From positions 152,695-187,424 of the forward strand of contig PS015105.1 in assembly GCA_048213135.1 (NCBI GenBank): 34,730 bases of DNA, given 5' to 3'. The notes under the pieces were generated by a model, which saw only the letters and a list, made by a program, of their open reading frames with translations, ran no database searches and was not told where the DNA came from. The stretch's first letter is position 1. The number at the start of each line of letters is the position of its first letter. Both the position numbers and the translations under genes were made by a program. This document shows positions 22,101 to 31,848 of this stretch, one piece after another. The DNA comes from Reclinomonas americana ATCC 50394 (lineage: Eukaryota; Jakobida; Jakobea; Jakobida).

Positions 22101-25100
22101 TTGCGCCTGGCACTCACGTGCGTGCTCTTTCCCTTTCGCAGGCGTGTTTGGCCCGCTGCCGGGTCAGAACTTCACCATCTTTGTCGACGACTTGAACATG
22201 CCTGCTCGTCAGCAATACGGTGCGCAGCCGCCCATTGAGCTCATCCGTCAGTGGCTCGACCACGGTGGCTGGTACGATCGCAAGTTCCCCGACGATACGC
22301 CTTTTATGCGCATCATCGACGTCAACTGGGTCGGCACTCTCGGACCGCCTGGTGGCGGTCGTAACCCGGTCACCAACCGTATGCTGCGCCACTTTAACTT
22401 TATCACCTTCCCGGAGATGAGCGACGAGTCCATGACGACTGTGTTCAGCACAATTCTCGGTGCGTGATGCGGGAAGAGCGCAAAAGAGAGAGGGACACTC
22501 ATTCCTCGTTGTGTAGGCACGTACCTTTCGGCCTACTTCCCGCCGGAGCTCGGAGCCATGTGCAAGAACATTGTCGAGGCTGCCGTCACGTTGTACAACA
22601 CCATTGTGGAGGAGTTGCTGCCGACGCCGTCCAAGTCGCACTACACGTTCAACTTGCGTGATCTGGCCAAGGTATGTTCCTAAAGCGGATGGTGGTGTGA
22701 GTCGCGCAAGTCGAGCCGCTAATATCTCTCTCACACACACTCCAGGTGTTCCAAGGCGTGCTGATGGGCGACCCGAAGACAGTGGGCGACAAGAAGGCGT
22801 TGCTGCGCCTGTGGGTGCACGAGTCGCAGCGTGTGTTCCGCGATCGTCTGGTCGACAACATCGATCGCAAGTGGTTCGACGATCAGACCGAGAAGCGGTG
22901 CGTGTGCTTCTGTCCCCCCCGTGAACTCCGCGTGATGGTCGTACTCATTTTGTGTGTCTGTATGTTGTTGCGGCTGTGCAGTCTTCGCAGCTACTTCAAT
23001 CTGGGATACAACGATCTGGGTGCCGCCGAGCGCCTGCTGTTTGGTGACTTTATGGTGCCGGGCGCCGATCCGCGCATCTACGTGGAAATCAGCGACCTCA
23101 ATCACTTGAAGTCGGTTCGTTGTCTGCGGACCTCCCAGAGTGTGTACGTGTGTGTGCACGACCTCATCCACGCTCGCAGGTGCAAGAAGAGTACATGGAA
23201 ATGTACAACGCCGTCAACTCGAAGAAGCCACTGACGCTGGTGCTCTTCTTGGACGCCATTGAGCACGTCGCGCGTATCTCGCGTGTGTTGCGCCAGCCGG
23301 CCGGCAATGCCCTTCTGCTTGGTGTGGGTGGCTCTGGTCGTCAGTCGCTGACGGCACTCGCCGCGTTCATGTCGGACTACAAGGTGTTCCAGATCGAGGT
23401 GAGTGTGTGTTGACGCGAGAGGAGAGAGACCGTGGTGGCGCTGAATGGGTTTCGTTTCCGCAGATTACCAAGAGCTACAGTGTCGCCGATTGGCATGAGA
23501 ACATGAAGACACTGCTGAAGGCCGCCGGTTGCGAAGGCCAGCAGATGGTGTTCCTGTTCTCCGACACACAGATTGTGTACGAGTCGTTCCTCGAGGACAT
23601 TAACGGCATTCTCAACTCTGGTGAGGTGCCGAACCTGTGGGAGGTCGCCGATCTGGAGGAGATTTACGGCGCCATGCGTCAGATTCTTGCCGCCGCCAAC
23701 GAGCCGGTGCGTTGACGTGCTTACTCACCCGATGCTCGCATTTGTTGCGCACAATGCTGACTGACTGTGTGCGTGTGTGGGGGTGCAGATTTCCAAGATC
23801 AGCATGATGGCACGCTTCAACAAGCGTGTGAAGCAGAATCTGCACATTGTGCTGGCCATGAGCCCTGTCGGCGAGGCCTTCCGCAACCGTCTGCGTATGT
23901 TCCCGTCGCTGGTCAACTGCTGCACCATTGACTGGTTCTCGGCGTGGCCCGATGAGGCTCTGCGGTCGGTCGCGGTTGCGCAGCTTGGCGACGTGCGCCT
24001 GGACGACTCGCTCAAGCACAACATTGGCGAGATGTGTGTGAACATTCACCAGAGTGTCGAGGAGATCAGTGTCAAGTTCTTGGCCATTCTGCGCCGCCAC
24101 AACTACGTGACGCCGACCTCGTATCTGGAGCTGCTGTCGACCTTCAAGACGCAGCTGGCGACGCAGTCGGATGCTCTCGGCAAGCAGAAGCGCCGCTTCA
24201 CCGTTGGTCTCGACAAGCTCATGTCGACCGAGGTGCAAGTCAATGACTTGAAGGTGTGTCACAACAGCAAGTCCCTGATTGTCCTGCATGATACTCAAAC
24301 TATCATATGTGTGTGCTGTGCAGGACGATCTCGTGCGCATGCAGCCGAAGCTTATCGAGACGCAGAAGCAAGTCGACGAGCTGATGGTGCAAATCGCTCA
24401 CGATACCGAGGAAGCAAGTTGCGTCGATGTGCACAGGTTGTCGGTGACAAGAGCATGGACTGATGAGAACATTGTTTCTACGCAGAGGCCACCCAGGAAA
24501 TTGTGCTGAAGGATGAAGCCGAAGCCACGGCCAAGAAGGAGGAATGCGAAAGCATCAAGGCATCTGCCGAGGCCGAGCTGTCCGTCGGTGCGTACTCTTG
24601 TTGATCGGCAATCGCCATGTTATGCTGTTGATGTATTTGTATGCTGACCTGTTTCCTTTGTGCGTAGCCTTGCCGGCTCTCGAAAAGGCGCTGGTGTCGC
24701 TGAAGGATCTGAAGGTCAATGATATTACTGAGGTCGCCAACTACACCATTCCGCCGGCTCTTGTGAAGACAACGCTGGAAGCCGTGTGTATCATGAAGAA
24801 GGTGCCGCCGAAGATGGTCGGCGAAGTCGGTAAGAAGGTGGCCGACTACTGGGACAATGCCAAGGAAATGCTGAAGAAGGCCAACTTGGTGGGTGGCGAT
24901 TGCTTCTGTTTTTCCTCACGCCGCTGTTGTTTTTGCTCATGTACGTATGTGCGTAGTTGCGTGACGAAATGATCAACTTTGACCGCGACAACATCCCCGA
25001 GGCCATCATCGTCAAGGTGCAACCGTACATTGACAACCCACAGTTCGTGCCCGACCAAGTCGCCAAGAGCTCCAAGGCTTGCACGGCCATGTGCGCCTGG

Positions 25101-25655
25101 GTGCATGCCATGTACAACTACCACCACACCAACAAGAAGTTGCGTTTGTCTGACACTTAATGGGGGTGTTGGAATAAGCAGGCACTCATGACGTATGTGC
25201 GTGTGTGCAGGATCGAACCGCTGCGTGAGGCTCTGGCCAAGGCGCAGGCCGAGCTCGACATTGTGATGGCCAGTTTGGCCAAGACCAAGGCCAAGCTGAC
25301 CGATGTGGAGAACAAGCTTGTCGATCTGCAGCTGCAGTACGACGAGAATGTGGCCAAGAAGGAGGAGCTGGAGCACCAAGTCGAGATGTGCACCAAGAAG
25401 CTGGACCGCGCCGAGCGTCTGATTGGTGGTCTCGGCGGTGAGAAGACTCGTTGGCAGGAGCAAGTGGTGCGCTTGGCGATTGCCGAGGCCAACATTGTCG
25501 GTGACGTCGTGTTGGCCTCTGGTGCCATTGCGTACGCCGGTCCGTTCACGGCCGTGTACCGTGCCGAGCTGTACCAGCAGTGGCGCTCCAAGTTGGCAGA
25601 ACTGGGGTACGTTGTCGCCAGCGTCTTTGCAAGTGGCATGTCCGTTTGTGTCTGA

Positions 25656-25688
<33 letters not shown>

Positions 25689-28368
25689 NNNNNNNNNNNN
25701 NNNNNNNNNNNNNNNNNNNNNNNNNNNNNNNNNNNNNNNNNNNNNNNNNNNNNNNNNNNNNNNNNNNNNNNNNNNNNNNNNNNNNNNNNNNNNNNNNNNN
25801 NNNNNNNNNNNNNNNNNNNNNNNNNNNNNNNNNNNNNNNNNNNNNNNNNNNNNNNNNNNNNNNNNNNNNNNNNNNNNNNNNNNNNNNNNACAGAGGAGAG
25901 GGGAAAGGGGAAGGAGGACAGAGGAGAGGGGAAAGGGGAAAGGACGACAGATGGAGGGCTTGTGTGATGTCTTCACTTGCTGTCTGTGTGGTGTCGTGTG
26001 CGTGCACTCCCGCTGTGGATGTTCTCGTGCGCGTGCGTGTCTGTGTGTGCGTGTCTGCGTGTTTGTGACTCTTGATCTCTCTTGCTCTCTTCCTCTCTCA
26101 GTTCAGGTATCCCGTGCGTGTGCGTGCTACATGTCTGGCTGGTTATTTTTCTCTATCTCATTCTTATTGTTCTTGCTGCTCCATTCACGTATTTGTTCCG
26201 GTCAATGTGCCTCACTCAATGTTGTATCGTGTTCACGTACGCTTTTGTCTAACTCCGGCCCTCTTGCATCGTCACAGTTCCCGGTCAGTGTGCTGCAGAA
26301 TGGCGTCAAGATGACCAACGAGCCGCCCAAGGGCCTGCGTGCCAATGTGCGCTCCACGTACCAGCGCTTCACCGACAAGTTCATGGAGCACTCGAAGATG
26401 TCGCAGCTGAAGCGTGTGCTGCTCGGCTTTGCACTCTTCCACGCCGTCATTCAGGAGCGCCGCAAGTACGGCCCACTTGGCTGGTGCGTAGATTGTTGGC
26501 GGTGGAGAGAAATAATGAGACGGTCGCCACTCACTCGCCAATCGTGCAGGAACATTCGCTACGAATTCACCACTGGTGACATGCTCTGTGGTGTGAGCCA
26601 GCTGCGTCTGCTGTTGGACCAGTACGAGGAGCCGCCATACAAGGTCATCAAGACCCTCGTCGGTCACATCAACTATGGTGGTCGTGTGACAGACGACTGG
26701 GATCGCCGCGCGCTGATGACGCTGCTCGACGGTGTGTATTGCCACTCGTCCCCCCATTTGCATGGCTCGCATTGACTCACCATTGTCTGTGGCTGTGCAG
26801 ACTTTGTTGGCGCGAAGCAGCTGGAGCTCGGTTACCAGTACACCCCGGTGCCAGAGTACTATGTGATTGAGAAGGAGACACAGCGCGAGTACCTCGACTG
26901 GATCCAGGAGCTGCCGATCAAGGCTGGTACGTGACGGGGACAGCGATGTGGTGCAATGCATTGGTTGTGTAGATTACGGTGCTCAACCTCCACACACAGA
27001 CCCGCAAGTGTTTGGTCTGCATGAGAATGCCGATATCACTTGTGCGCAGGCCGAGTCGTACGGCATGCTGGAAACGATTCTCTCACTGCAAGCACGGTTC
27101 GTGTGTGTGTGTGTGTGTACGCCTGCATAGTGTGTGCTGCCAAAGGCACTCAACTGTGCTCGTCTCCTTCGCCTCCACAGTGTGGCCACCAGCGGTGGAC
27201 GCACACGCGAGGATGTGATTGGTGAGACCGCCAAGGAGATCCTCGACCGCCTACCGCCTGCATTCGACATTGAAATGGTGGCGGCCAAGTACCCGACGAC
27301 GTACACGGAAAGCATGAACACTGTGTTGTTGCAGGAGGTGTGTGTTGCCAGCTGTTTGTGTTGACATGTATGTGTGTGTGTGAGTTACTCACTGTTCCCT
27401 TCGCGCCACACGCACACAGGCCATTCGTTACAACCGACTGATTATCATCATGAAGAAGACGCTGCCGGAGCTGCTCAAGGCTCTGAAGGGTCTGGTGGTC
27501 ATGAGTGAGCAGCTGGAGAAAATTGCCAGCGGCATCTTTATCAACCGCGTTGCGTCACCACCGTCATCGTGCTATCGACCAGATGGCCATTGCGCTCATT
27601 TCTATCTGTGCGTTTGTGCAGGTGCCTGTGGCTTGGGCGGAGAAGGCGTATCCGTCACTCATGCCTCTCGCCTCGTGGTACGAGGATTTGTTGAAGCGTC
27701 TGCAATTCATTCAGGTGCGCCGACCGTAGCTTGTGGCTGACATCGAGGTCAAAGGTTACTGACTGACTGTATTCTTGTTTGTGACAGTCGTGGTACGACC
27801 ATGGCNNNNNNNNNNNNNNNNNNNNNNNNNNNNNNNNNNNNNNNNNNNNNNNNNNNNNNNNNNNNNNNNNNNNNNNNNNNNNNNNNNNNNNNNNNNNNNN
27901 NNNNNNNNNNNNNNNNNNNNNNNNNNNNNNNNNNNNNNNNNNNNNNNNNNNNNNNNNNNNNNNNNNNNNNNNNNNNNNNNNNNNNNNNNNNNNNNNNNNN
28001 NNNNNNNNNNNNNNNNNNNNNNNNNNNNNNNNNNNNNNNNNNNNNNNNNNNNNNNNNNNNNNNNNNNNNNNNNNNNNNNNNNNNNNNNNNNNNNNNNNNN
28101 NNNNNNNNNNNNNNNNNNNNNNNNNNNNNNNNNNNNNNNNNNNNNNNNNNNNNNNNNNNNNNNNNNNNNNNNNNNNNNNNNNNNNNNNNNNNNNNNNNNN
28201 NNNNCTAGAAAGGAAGAGAGAGAGAGAGAGATGGTGGATGTTCATGGATATGATAAACGAGTGACTGACGATCTCTTCCTTGTGTGCCCTCTGCAGTTGC
28301 CATCGGCGCAACCCGACAGCCACTGGATCAAGCGTGGTGTGGCGTTGTTCTGTGCACTAGACTTTTGA
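14408..28368 (+). CDS. Axonemal inner-arm dynein heavy chain, DNAH1-type
   Basis: Ciliary motor ATPase. Visible exons: 14408-14410, 14503-14697, 14760-14825, 14902-15151, 15221-15349, 15418-15650, 15726-15977, 16056-16330, 16409-16648, 16726-16896, 16975-17146, 17229-gap; gap-17615, 17681-17826, 17909-18309, 18391-18580, 18644-18794, 18860-19111, 19200-19430, 19504-19811, 19878-20131, 20188-20494, 20578-20718, 20791-20996, 21064-21317, 21393-21658, 21726-21879, 21947-22067, 22142-22459, 22517-22671, 22746-22897, 22982-23114, 23180-23398, 23464-23706, 23789-24253, 24324-24417, 24486-24587, 24668-24888, 24957-25138, 25211-25606; 26278-26483, 26550-26731, 26801-26926, 27000-27096, 27181-27337, 27420-27548, 27622-27714, 27788-gap; 28297-28368. 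Phase is consistent except across gaps. DNAH1-like signs are [12 protein letters not shown] in the tail, [16 protein letters not shown], and the ending [15 protein letters not shown]. The start exon is just ATG. Three gaps remove the middle tail, AAA5 with part of AAA6, and part of the C-terminal domain. Confidence 0.96.
14503..17343 (+). other. Dynein N-terminal tail region
   Basis: The first about 150 residues are low-complexity, with a Gly/Ser run, then an Ala/Pro-rich run, and are likely disordered. After [13 protein letters not shown] the sequence follows DNAH1: [12 protein letters not shown], a short [10 protein letters not shown] segment, [10 protein letters not shown] then [10 protein letters not shown], and YNLFIDSMP. 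Then come [10 protein letters not shown] and [20 protein letters not shown]. These parts bind intermediate/light chains and the doublet docking sites. Gap 17344-17557 interrupts the tail where the linker begins. Confidence 0.85.
17344..17557. other. Assembly gap (214 N) inside the dynein tail
   Basis: Coding sequence enters after VFQRGLD and resumes at [12 protein letters not shown]. In animal DNAH1, roughly 400 residues separate the matching points, far more than 71 codons, so the N count is a placeholder. Confidence 0.95.
17558..25606 (+). other. Dynein linker, AAA1-AAA4, stalk and microtubule-binding domain
   Basis: The linker has [28 protein letters not shown], and [14 protein letters not shown]1: P-loop GPAGTGKT with TETTKDL, split by an intron after the Lys at 19430; Walker [14 protein letters not shown]2: GPTGSGKT (about 20446-20469) and [14 protein letters not shown]3: GPTGTGKT (about 21844-21867) and [11 protein letters not shown]4: GVGGSGRQS (about 23321-23347), Arg in place of Lys as usual in axonemal heavy chains. 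The stalk runs from [13 protein letters not shown] through the tip [13 protein letters not shown]...DYWDNAK to the returning coiled coil [20 protein letters not shown]. The sequence then reaches [11 protein letters not shown] before gap 25689-25889. Confidence 0.93.
19112..19146 (+). repeat. (GT)n microsatellite at a dynein donor site
   Basis: The intron 19112-19199 starts within a perfect GT run, so any of many GT dinucleotides could serve as donor. The first keeps the frame used by the family (AEK then VTSTADFEW). Confidence 0.9.
25658..25688. repeat. (GT)n microsatellite abutting gap
   Basis: A perfect GT run ends exactly where the N begins, so assembly probably stopped in this repeat. 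Confidence 0.95.
25689..25889. other. Assembly gap (201 N) inside the dynein motor
   Basis: Coding resumes only at 26278 with [12 protein letters not shown]. In DNAH1 more than 500 residues (end of the stalk-side region, AAA5 and part of AAA6) lie between the two flanks. Neither 201 N nor the flanks can hold them. Confidence 0.95.
25890..25948. repeat. Two-copy tandem repeat beside gap
   Basis: A unit of about 28-29 bp beginning ACAGAGGAGAGGGGAAAGG occurs twice in a row. The repeat abuts the run of N, so the gap may contain more copies. Confidence 0.85.
26278..28368 (+). other. Dynein AAA6 end and C-terminal domain
   Basis: Exons 26278..27805 and 28297..28368 cover [31 protein letters not shown] spliced to [55 protein letters not shown] and [19 protein letters not shown]. 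After the third gap only the last 23 residues and the TGA remain. The middle of the C-terminal domain, including the usual STTGHSTN-type block, is hidden. Confidence 0.93.
27806..28204. other. Assembly gap (399 N) in the dynein C-terminal domain
   Basis: About 130-140 residues are expected between SWYDHG and [10 protein letters not shown] by comparison with DNAH1. With introns that is longer than 399 nt, so the gap size is again approximate. GA-rich sequence follows it (28205-28231). Confidence 0.9.
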
Positions 28369-28479
28369 GCTGTAGTTTGTTTTTTTGTGTTTTTTCCCCA
28401 TACTCTGTTTATGCAAACAAAGAAAAAGTGTACACATTTTCCCCCCTTTCATTAGTTGTGCATTGATGATGATTGATGA
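28369..28479. other. Convergent spacer, dynein and Nudix 3' ends
   Basis: The two stop codons are separated by 111 bp. The spacer is relatively AT-rich with T and A runs, but no AATAAA on either strand was seen. Confidence 0.5.
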
Positions 28480-29776
28480 TTACAGTGGCGTCAGGTATCC
28501 GTTGGACTTGTTGAGGACGGTGAGCTCCTCCACAAAGTCTTCGGCGCGCAACTCACCGTGCGCCATGAGGTCCAAGATCTCCTCCGTGGTGAACCACGAG
28601 GCTTGCAACGAGTCCAAATCGGCCTGAGTAGGAACATGTCAACTCATGGATACAATCGATTACCAGTGTGCGCAACGAGCAGCGTCACTCCACCTCTTCA
28701 ATGGTCTTCAGTGTGCCGCCAGTCAATCTAATGCAGCACCACGCAGTGTCAGAAAAAGAAGCAGTGACGGAACAAGGGGAAACAAACTCACTTGCCCGTC
28801 ACCGCAATCCGCAGCCAGTCTTGGTCACCTGCGCGCGCTACATTGGTGAGCACAACTCACACAGACTGACGCCCTCACCCGCATTCATGCGCACCACTGT
28901 AGTGGGTGACCTTGACAATGTGCGTCGGCTTCAGGTCCATGCCGGCCTCGGCTTTGCAACATCTGATCGCCGCGTCGGGGAACGTCTCGCCCACGTTGAC
29001 TTGCGCGGCAGGAGCGTACCATCTGGTGTTCACGGGGATCGTGAGGAAGGGAGATAGAGGGAGAAGGAGAGGGAGAGGGAGAGGGAGAAGGAGAGGGGTG
29101 AAGAGAGAGAAGCGAATGAAGAGAGAGGAAGAGAGAGCACATATGAGAGAGGCTAGGGACAGATGCATGCAAGCAGAGTGAAGAGCCAGCAGAGGAAGGG
29201 GCATGCGAGTAGTGCGGGAGGAGCCAGGAGATCATCACAGAGGGGGAAGAAGAAGGACAGAAGCATGCAAGCAGAGAAGGAGCGGAGCAGAGAACAAGTG
29301 AAGGAGAAGCAGACAGGAAGAGAAAGGAATTGACAGAATTATGCAACCACGGCACAGAAGGGGAGAAGACGAGGAGAAGAAGGGAGAAATAGTATCGAAG
29401 CATTATGGCAGACAGAGGAAAAAGCAAGCAGAGAACGAGTGAAGGAGAGGGAGAAAGGAAGGGAATGGAAAAGGGGACGAAGCATGCAAGCAGAGAGAAG
29501 GAGCGGAGCAGAGAACGAGTGAAGGATAGGGAGAAAGGAAGGGAATGGAAAAGGGACAGAAGTATGCAAGCAGAGAAGGAGTGGAGCAGAGAACAACAGT
29601 GAGAGACAGAGAGGAGAAGGGACAGAAGCATGCAAGCAGAGAGGGGAAGAGCCAGCACAGAACGACATGGAGAGAAGGAGAGGGGGGAAGAGAGAAAAAG
29701 GAGCAGCGAACAACAGAGAGAGACAGAGAGGAGAAGGGACAGATGCAAGAAGAGAGGGGTGTGCCGGCAGAGAACA

Positions 29777-29815
<39 letters not shown>

Positions 29816-30307
29816 AATGGAAAAGGGACGAAGCATGCACGCAGAGAAGGAGCGGAGCAGAGAACAAGTGAAGGAGAAGCAGACAGAGAGGAGAAGGGAC
29901 AGAAGTATGACCAGAGAGGTGAACAAGCAGAGAACGGCACAGAACGGCACAGAAGGGGAGAAGGCGAGGAGAAGAAGGGAGAAGAAGGATAGAAGCATAA
30001 AAGCAGAGAAGGAAGAGCCAGAACAGATCGACACAGAAAGGAGAACGACAGAGGAGAAGAAGAAGATGTGAGAGAATGACAGAAACCAACAAGCAGGCAT
30101 GCGACAGGCACACCGCTGACGCAACTTGCCACGCGACGACTCCTACGATGCGCATATGTGTCCAAGAAAAAGCACGGAGAGACAAAGATTCGATGTTGGT
30201 GGACAGCGACACACACACAGACGCAGGAACAAGCACACACCTTGGACTCTTGAATGAGGAGCATGCGTCCTTCATCGTCCTTGATGATGCACGACACGAT
30301 CAGGCGT
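28480..30307 (-). CDS. NUDT18-like Nudix protein with degenerate Nudix box, 5' end unresolved
   Basis: NUDT18-type enzymes hydrolyse 8-oxo-dGDP and related nucleotides. Exons from the 5' side: 30307..30241, 30142..30126, 29022..28895, 28828..28792, 28727..28694, 28623..28480. They read RLIVSCIIKDDEGRMLLIQE then SK, ESSRGK from a 17-nt exon, WYAPAAQVNVGETFPDA then AIRCCKAEAGMDL, DQDWLRIAVTGK, LTGGTLKTIEE and ADLDSLQASWF. The TGG-LKT and SLQ-W blocks match NUDT18. In the Nudix box (GX5EX7REUXEEXGU) the first Gly is Ala, RE is RC, and the EE pair is AE. Two of three metal-binding acidic residues of that helix are thus missing, so hydrolase activity is doubtful. An upstream exon is required (frame 2 into 30307): 30384 or higher, with donor GTTGCC, would fit, but I could not find a convincing start codon. 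A 1.1-kb intron holds a minisatellite. Confidence 0.8.
29023..30125 (-). repeat. Minisatellite-filled Nudix intron
   Basis: The intron is 1,103 nt, against about 65 nt for its neighbours. On the plus strand it is nearly pure purine from about 29040 to 30060. A core like AGCATGCAAGCAGAGAAGG recurs, with variants, near 29162, 29262, 29484, 29561, 29626, 29832 and 29993. Between the cores are GGAGCGGAGCAGAGAAC and GTGAAGGAGAAGCAGACAG segments. Spacing is irregular (roughly 65-220 bp). Shorter GGGAGA repeats fill 29050-29130. No transposon ends are visible. Confidence 0.85.
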
Positions 30308-31045
30308 CTGCGCACACGCACACACGCACAGTCAGGTTGTCATGAGTGACAGGAATGATTGGGGCGACGACGGATTCGGCAACCCGCCGCCTTGTTGCCC
30401 ATCAATGCGGTCGCCTCGCGCAAAGAGAATCGCATCCACGAGCGTATCACACACATATACACATACACACACGAGGAGCACACGAGCACAGGAAAAGGGA
30501 GGAGGAGGAGGAGGAAGAGGGAGAGAGGAGTGTATCACGAACACACAAAGGCAACAGAGAAACGCAACACTCGATGCATGGTGTGTTGGAAAAACTGGGA
30601 GACAGCCGGCTGAGCGAGCGAGAGAGTGAGAGAGTGTGTGAGTGGCGCAGACAGCGAAGAGAGAGAGAGAGAACACAGGGCGTGTCCGCGCTGTGTTTTG
30701 TGTGTGTGCGCGCAGAGTCACAGTGTGCGCAACTGTGGAGAGAGCACTGGTGCGAGAGTCAACGAGCGCGGAAGGTGTTGAAGGGGTGGTGTGCGATGAA
30801 AGAAAGCAACGAGAGCAGAGCAACGAGTGCGCACAACACGTGAGCGACTGATTGATTGATTGGTGCGTTCGAAGTCTCGGATCCGGACGCCTTGCGAAGG
30901 CAGCGCTGTGCTTATCCCTGCGCCACAGTGCAGATGCATCTAACGAAGCGTCACCCCGAATAATGTCCACATCTCCATTCTCTGTACACTCATTTTTCTA
31001 CGTTTTTTCAACCTTGTTGCATTGCAAGTCGGGTCCCGTCCTCGT
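30308..31045. other. Low-information stretch upstream of the Nudix exons
   Basis: Here should lie the missing first Nudix exon(s), the Nudix promoter, and the 3' end of the EF-hand gene. An open frame ending VDAILFARGDRIDG then QQGG at about 30384-30450 (minus) has the right phase to join 30307. It is preceded by about 140 nt with no AG dinucleotide on the minus strand, so an acceptor cannot be placed near it. A GGA/GAG purine run (about 30493-30530) and GA/GT-rich filler occupy much of the rest. Nothing else convincing is seen. Confidence 0.5.
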
Positions 31046-31774
31046 TTACACCGCAATGGCCTGCGTTCCGTGGCCCACGCTGCTCTTCAACACCTTGCGC
31101 AGGTTGGCAAGCAGCTGCGGGAATTTCGGGGAAATGAGCACACGCGCAGAGGGTGTTATCAAAATGAAGAGGCACTTGTCACGACGCAACGTTGTAGTGG
31201 AAGTCAAAGTACTCCTCAAAGGTGATCTTGCCGTCGTGGTTGGCGTCCAGCTCGCTGTGGATGGCCAAGCGTTTGCGTGAGCGAGTGAGAGAGACTGAGA
31301 GAGCAGAGAGTGAAAAACGCACGAAAAGTGCTTGTTCACGTGCTCCTCCTGATCCGGCGTCAGCGCGCTGGCGCTGCTCTGCTTGGTCCAGTAGTTGGCA
31401 AAGAGGCGACGCTGTGACACACAACGCGTACGTGGTGGTGTGTGAGAGACGCCACAGTCACACACACACATTGTTGTCGCGCGCACGACGTACCAGCTCA
31501 GCGATTTCGAGCGTCTGGTTGCGGTCGGCGTCGATGAGGTCGAACTCCATGCGGCAGTCGCTCTTCAGGCGCTGTTTTGTGCGGTGGGAGAGGTGAGAAG
31601 GGATGATGTGCGGCACGCGTCGTGGAGAGGAGGAGAAGAAAACGCAACGTCAACGTTGGTCAGCTGCTCGTCGAGCCATTGGATCTGCGTGGTGAGAGGT
31701 GAGGGGGTGAGAGAGAGAGAGAGGGTGGCGAGTGGGAAGGTGGGAGAGGGAGACGAAACGTAAGCGTCAGACAT
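31046..31774 (-). CDS. Small calcium-binding protein with two EF-hands
   Basis: Exons from the 5' end: 31774..31760, 31684..31649, 31571..31494, 31411..31323, 31254..31191 and 31114..31046, giving 116 residues. EF loop 1 is DADRNQTLEIAE (about residues 31-42) and loop 2 is DANHDGKITFEE (about 76-87). Both have acidic residues at positions 1 and 3 and Glu at 12, so both should bind calcium. The helices between contain FANYWTKQ. The C-terminal exon adds a basic stretch (LRKVLKSS). There is no signal peptide, so it is probably a cytosolic or ciliary calcium sensor. It is too short to be calmodulin (four loops). If the last intron (31115-31190) were retained, the protein would end four residues after it begins. 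Its start is only 74 bp from the stop of the next minus-strand gene. Confidence 0.85.
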
Positions 31775-31848
31775 GTTTTTCTCTCGCAAGACACGTGAAC
31801 GGCGGTTTCAATTCGTGTGCGGAATCGGTTTTGGAGGAAATCGCGGGT

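Larger units (their letters stand above)
25607..26277 (+). other. Non-coding stretch around dynein gap: intron flanks
   Basis: The donor GTACGT at 25607 opens an intron that runs through a GT repeat into gap 25689-25889. From 25890 to 26277 the sequence is a short tandem repeat and then GT/CT-rich filler ending TCGTCACAG at 26277. No dynein coding segment is seen in this 388-nt right flank. Confidence 0.75.

Noticed and set aside
28885-30321. Long minus-strand open frames rich in Leu, Ser, Phe and Pro
   Set aside because: They are translations of the pyrimidine strand of the intronic minisatellite, lack domain features, and conflict with the spliced Nudix gene.
30860-30930. tRNA-like sequence on the minus strand: an A-box-like TGGCGCAG, a loop TTCGCAA and a TTCGAAC segment
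   Set aside because: The putative T-stem halves do not pair, the acceptor stem does not close, and the D-loop is too long. Best read as chance similarity or a decayed fragment.
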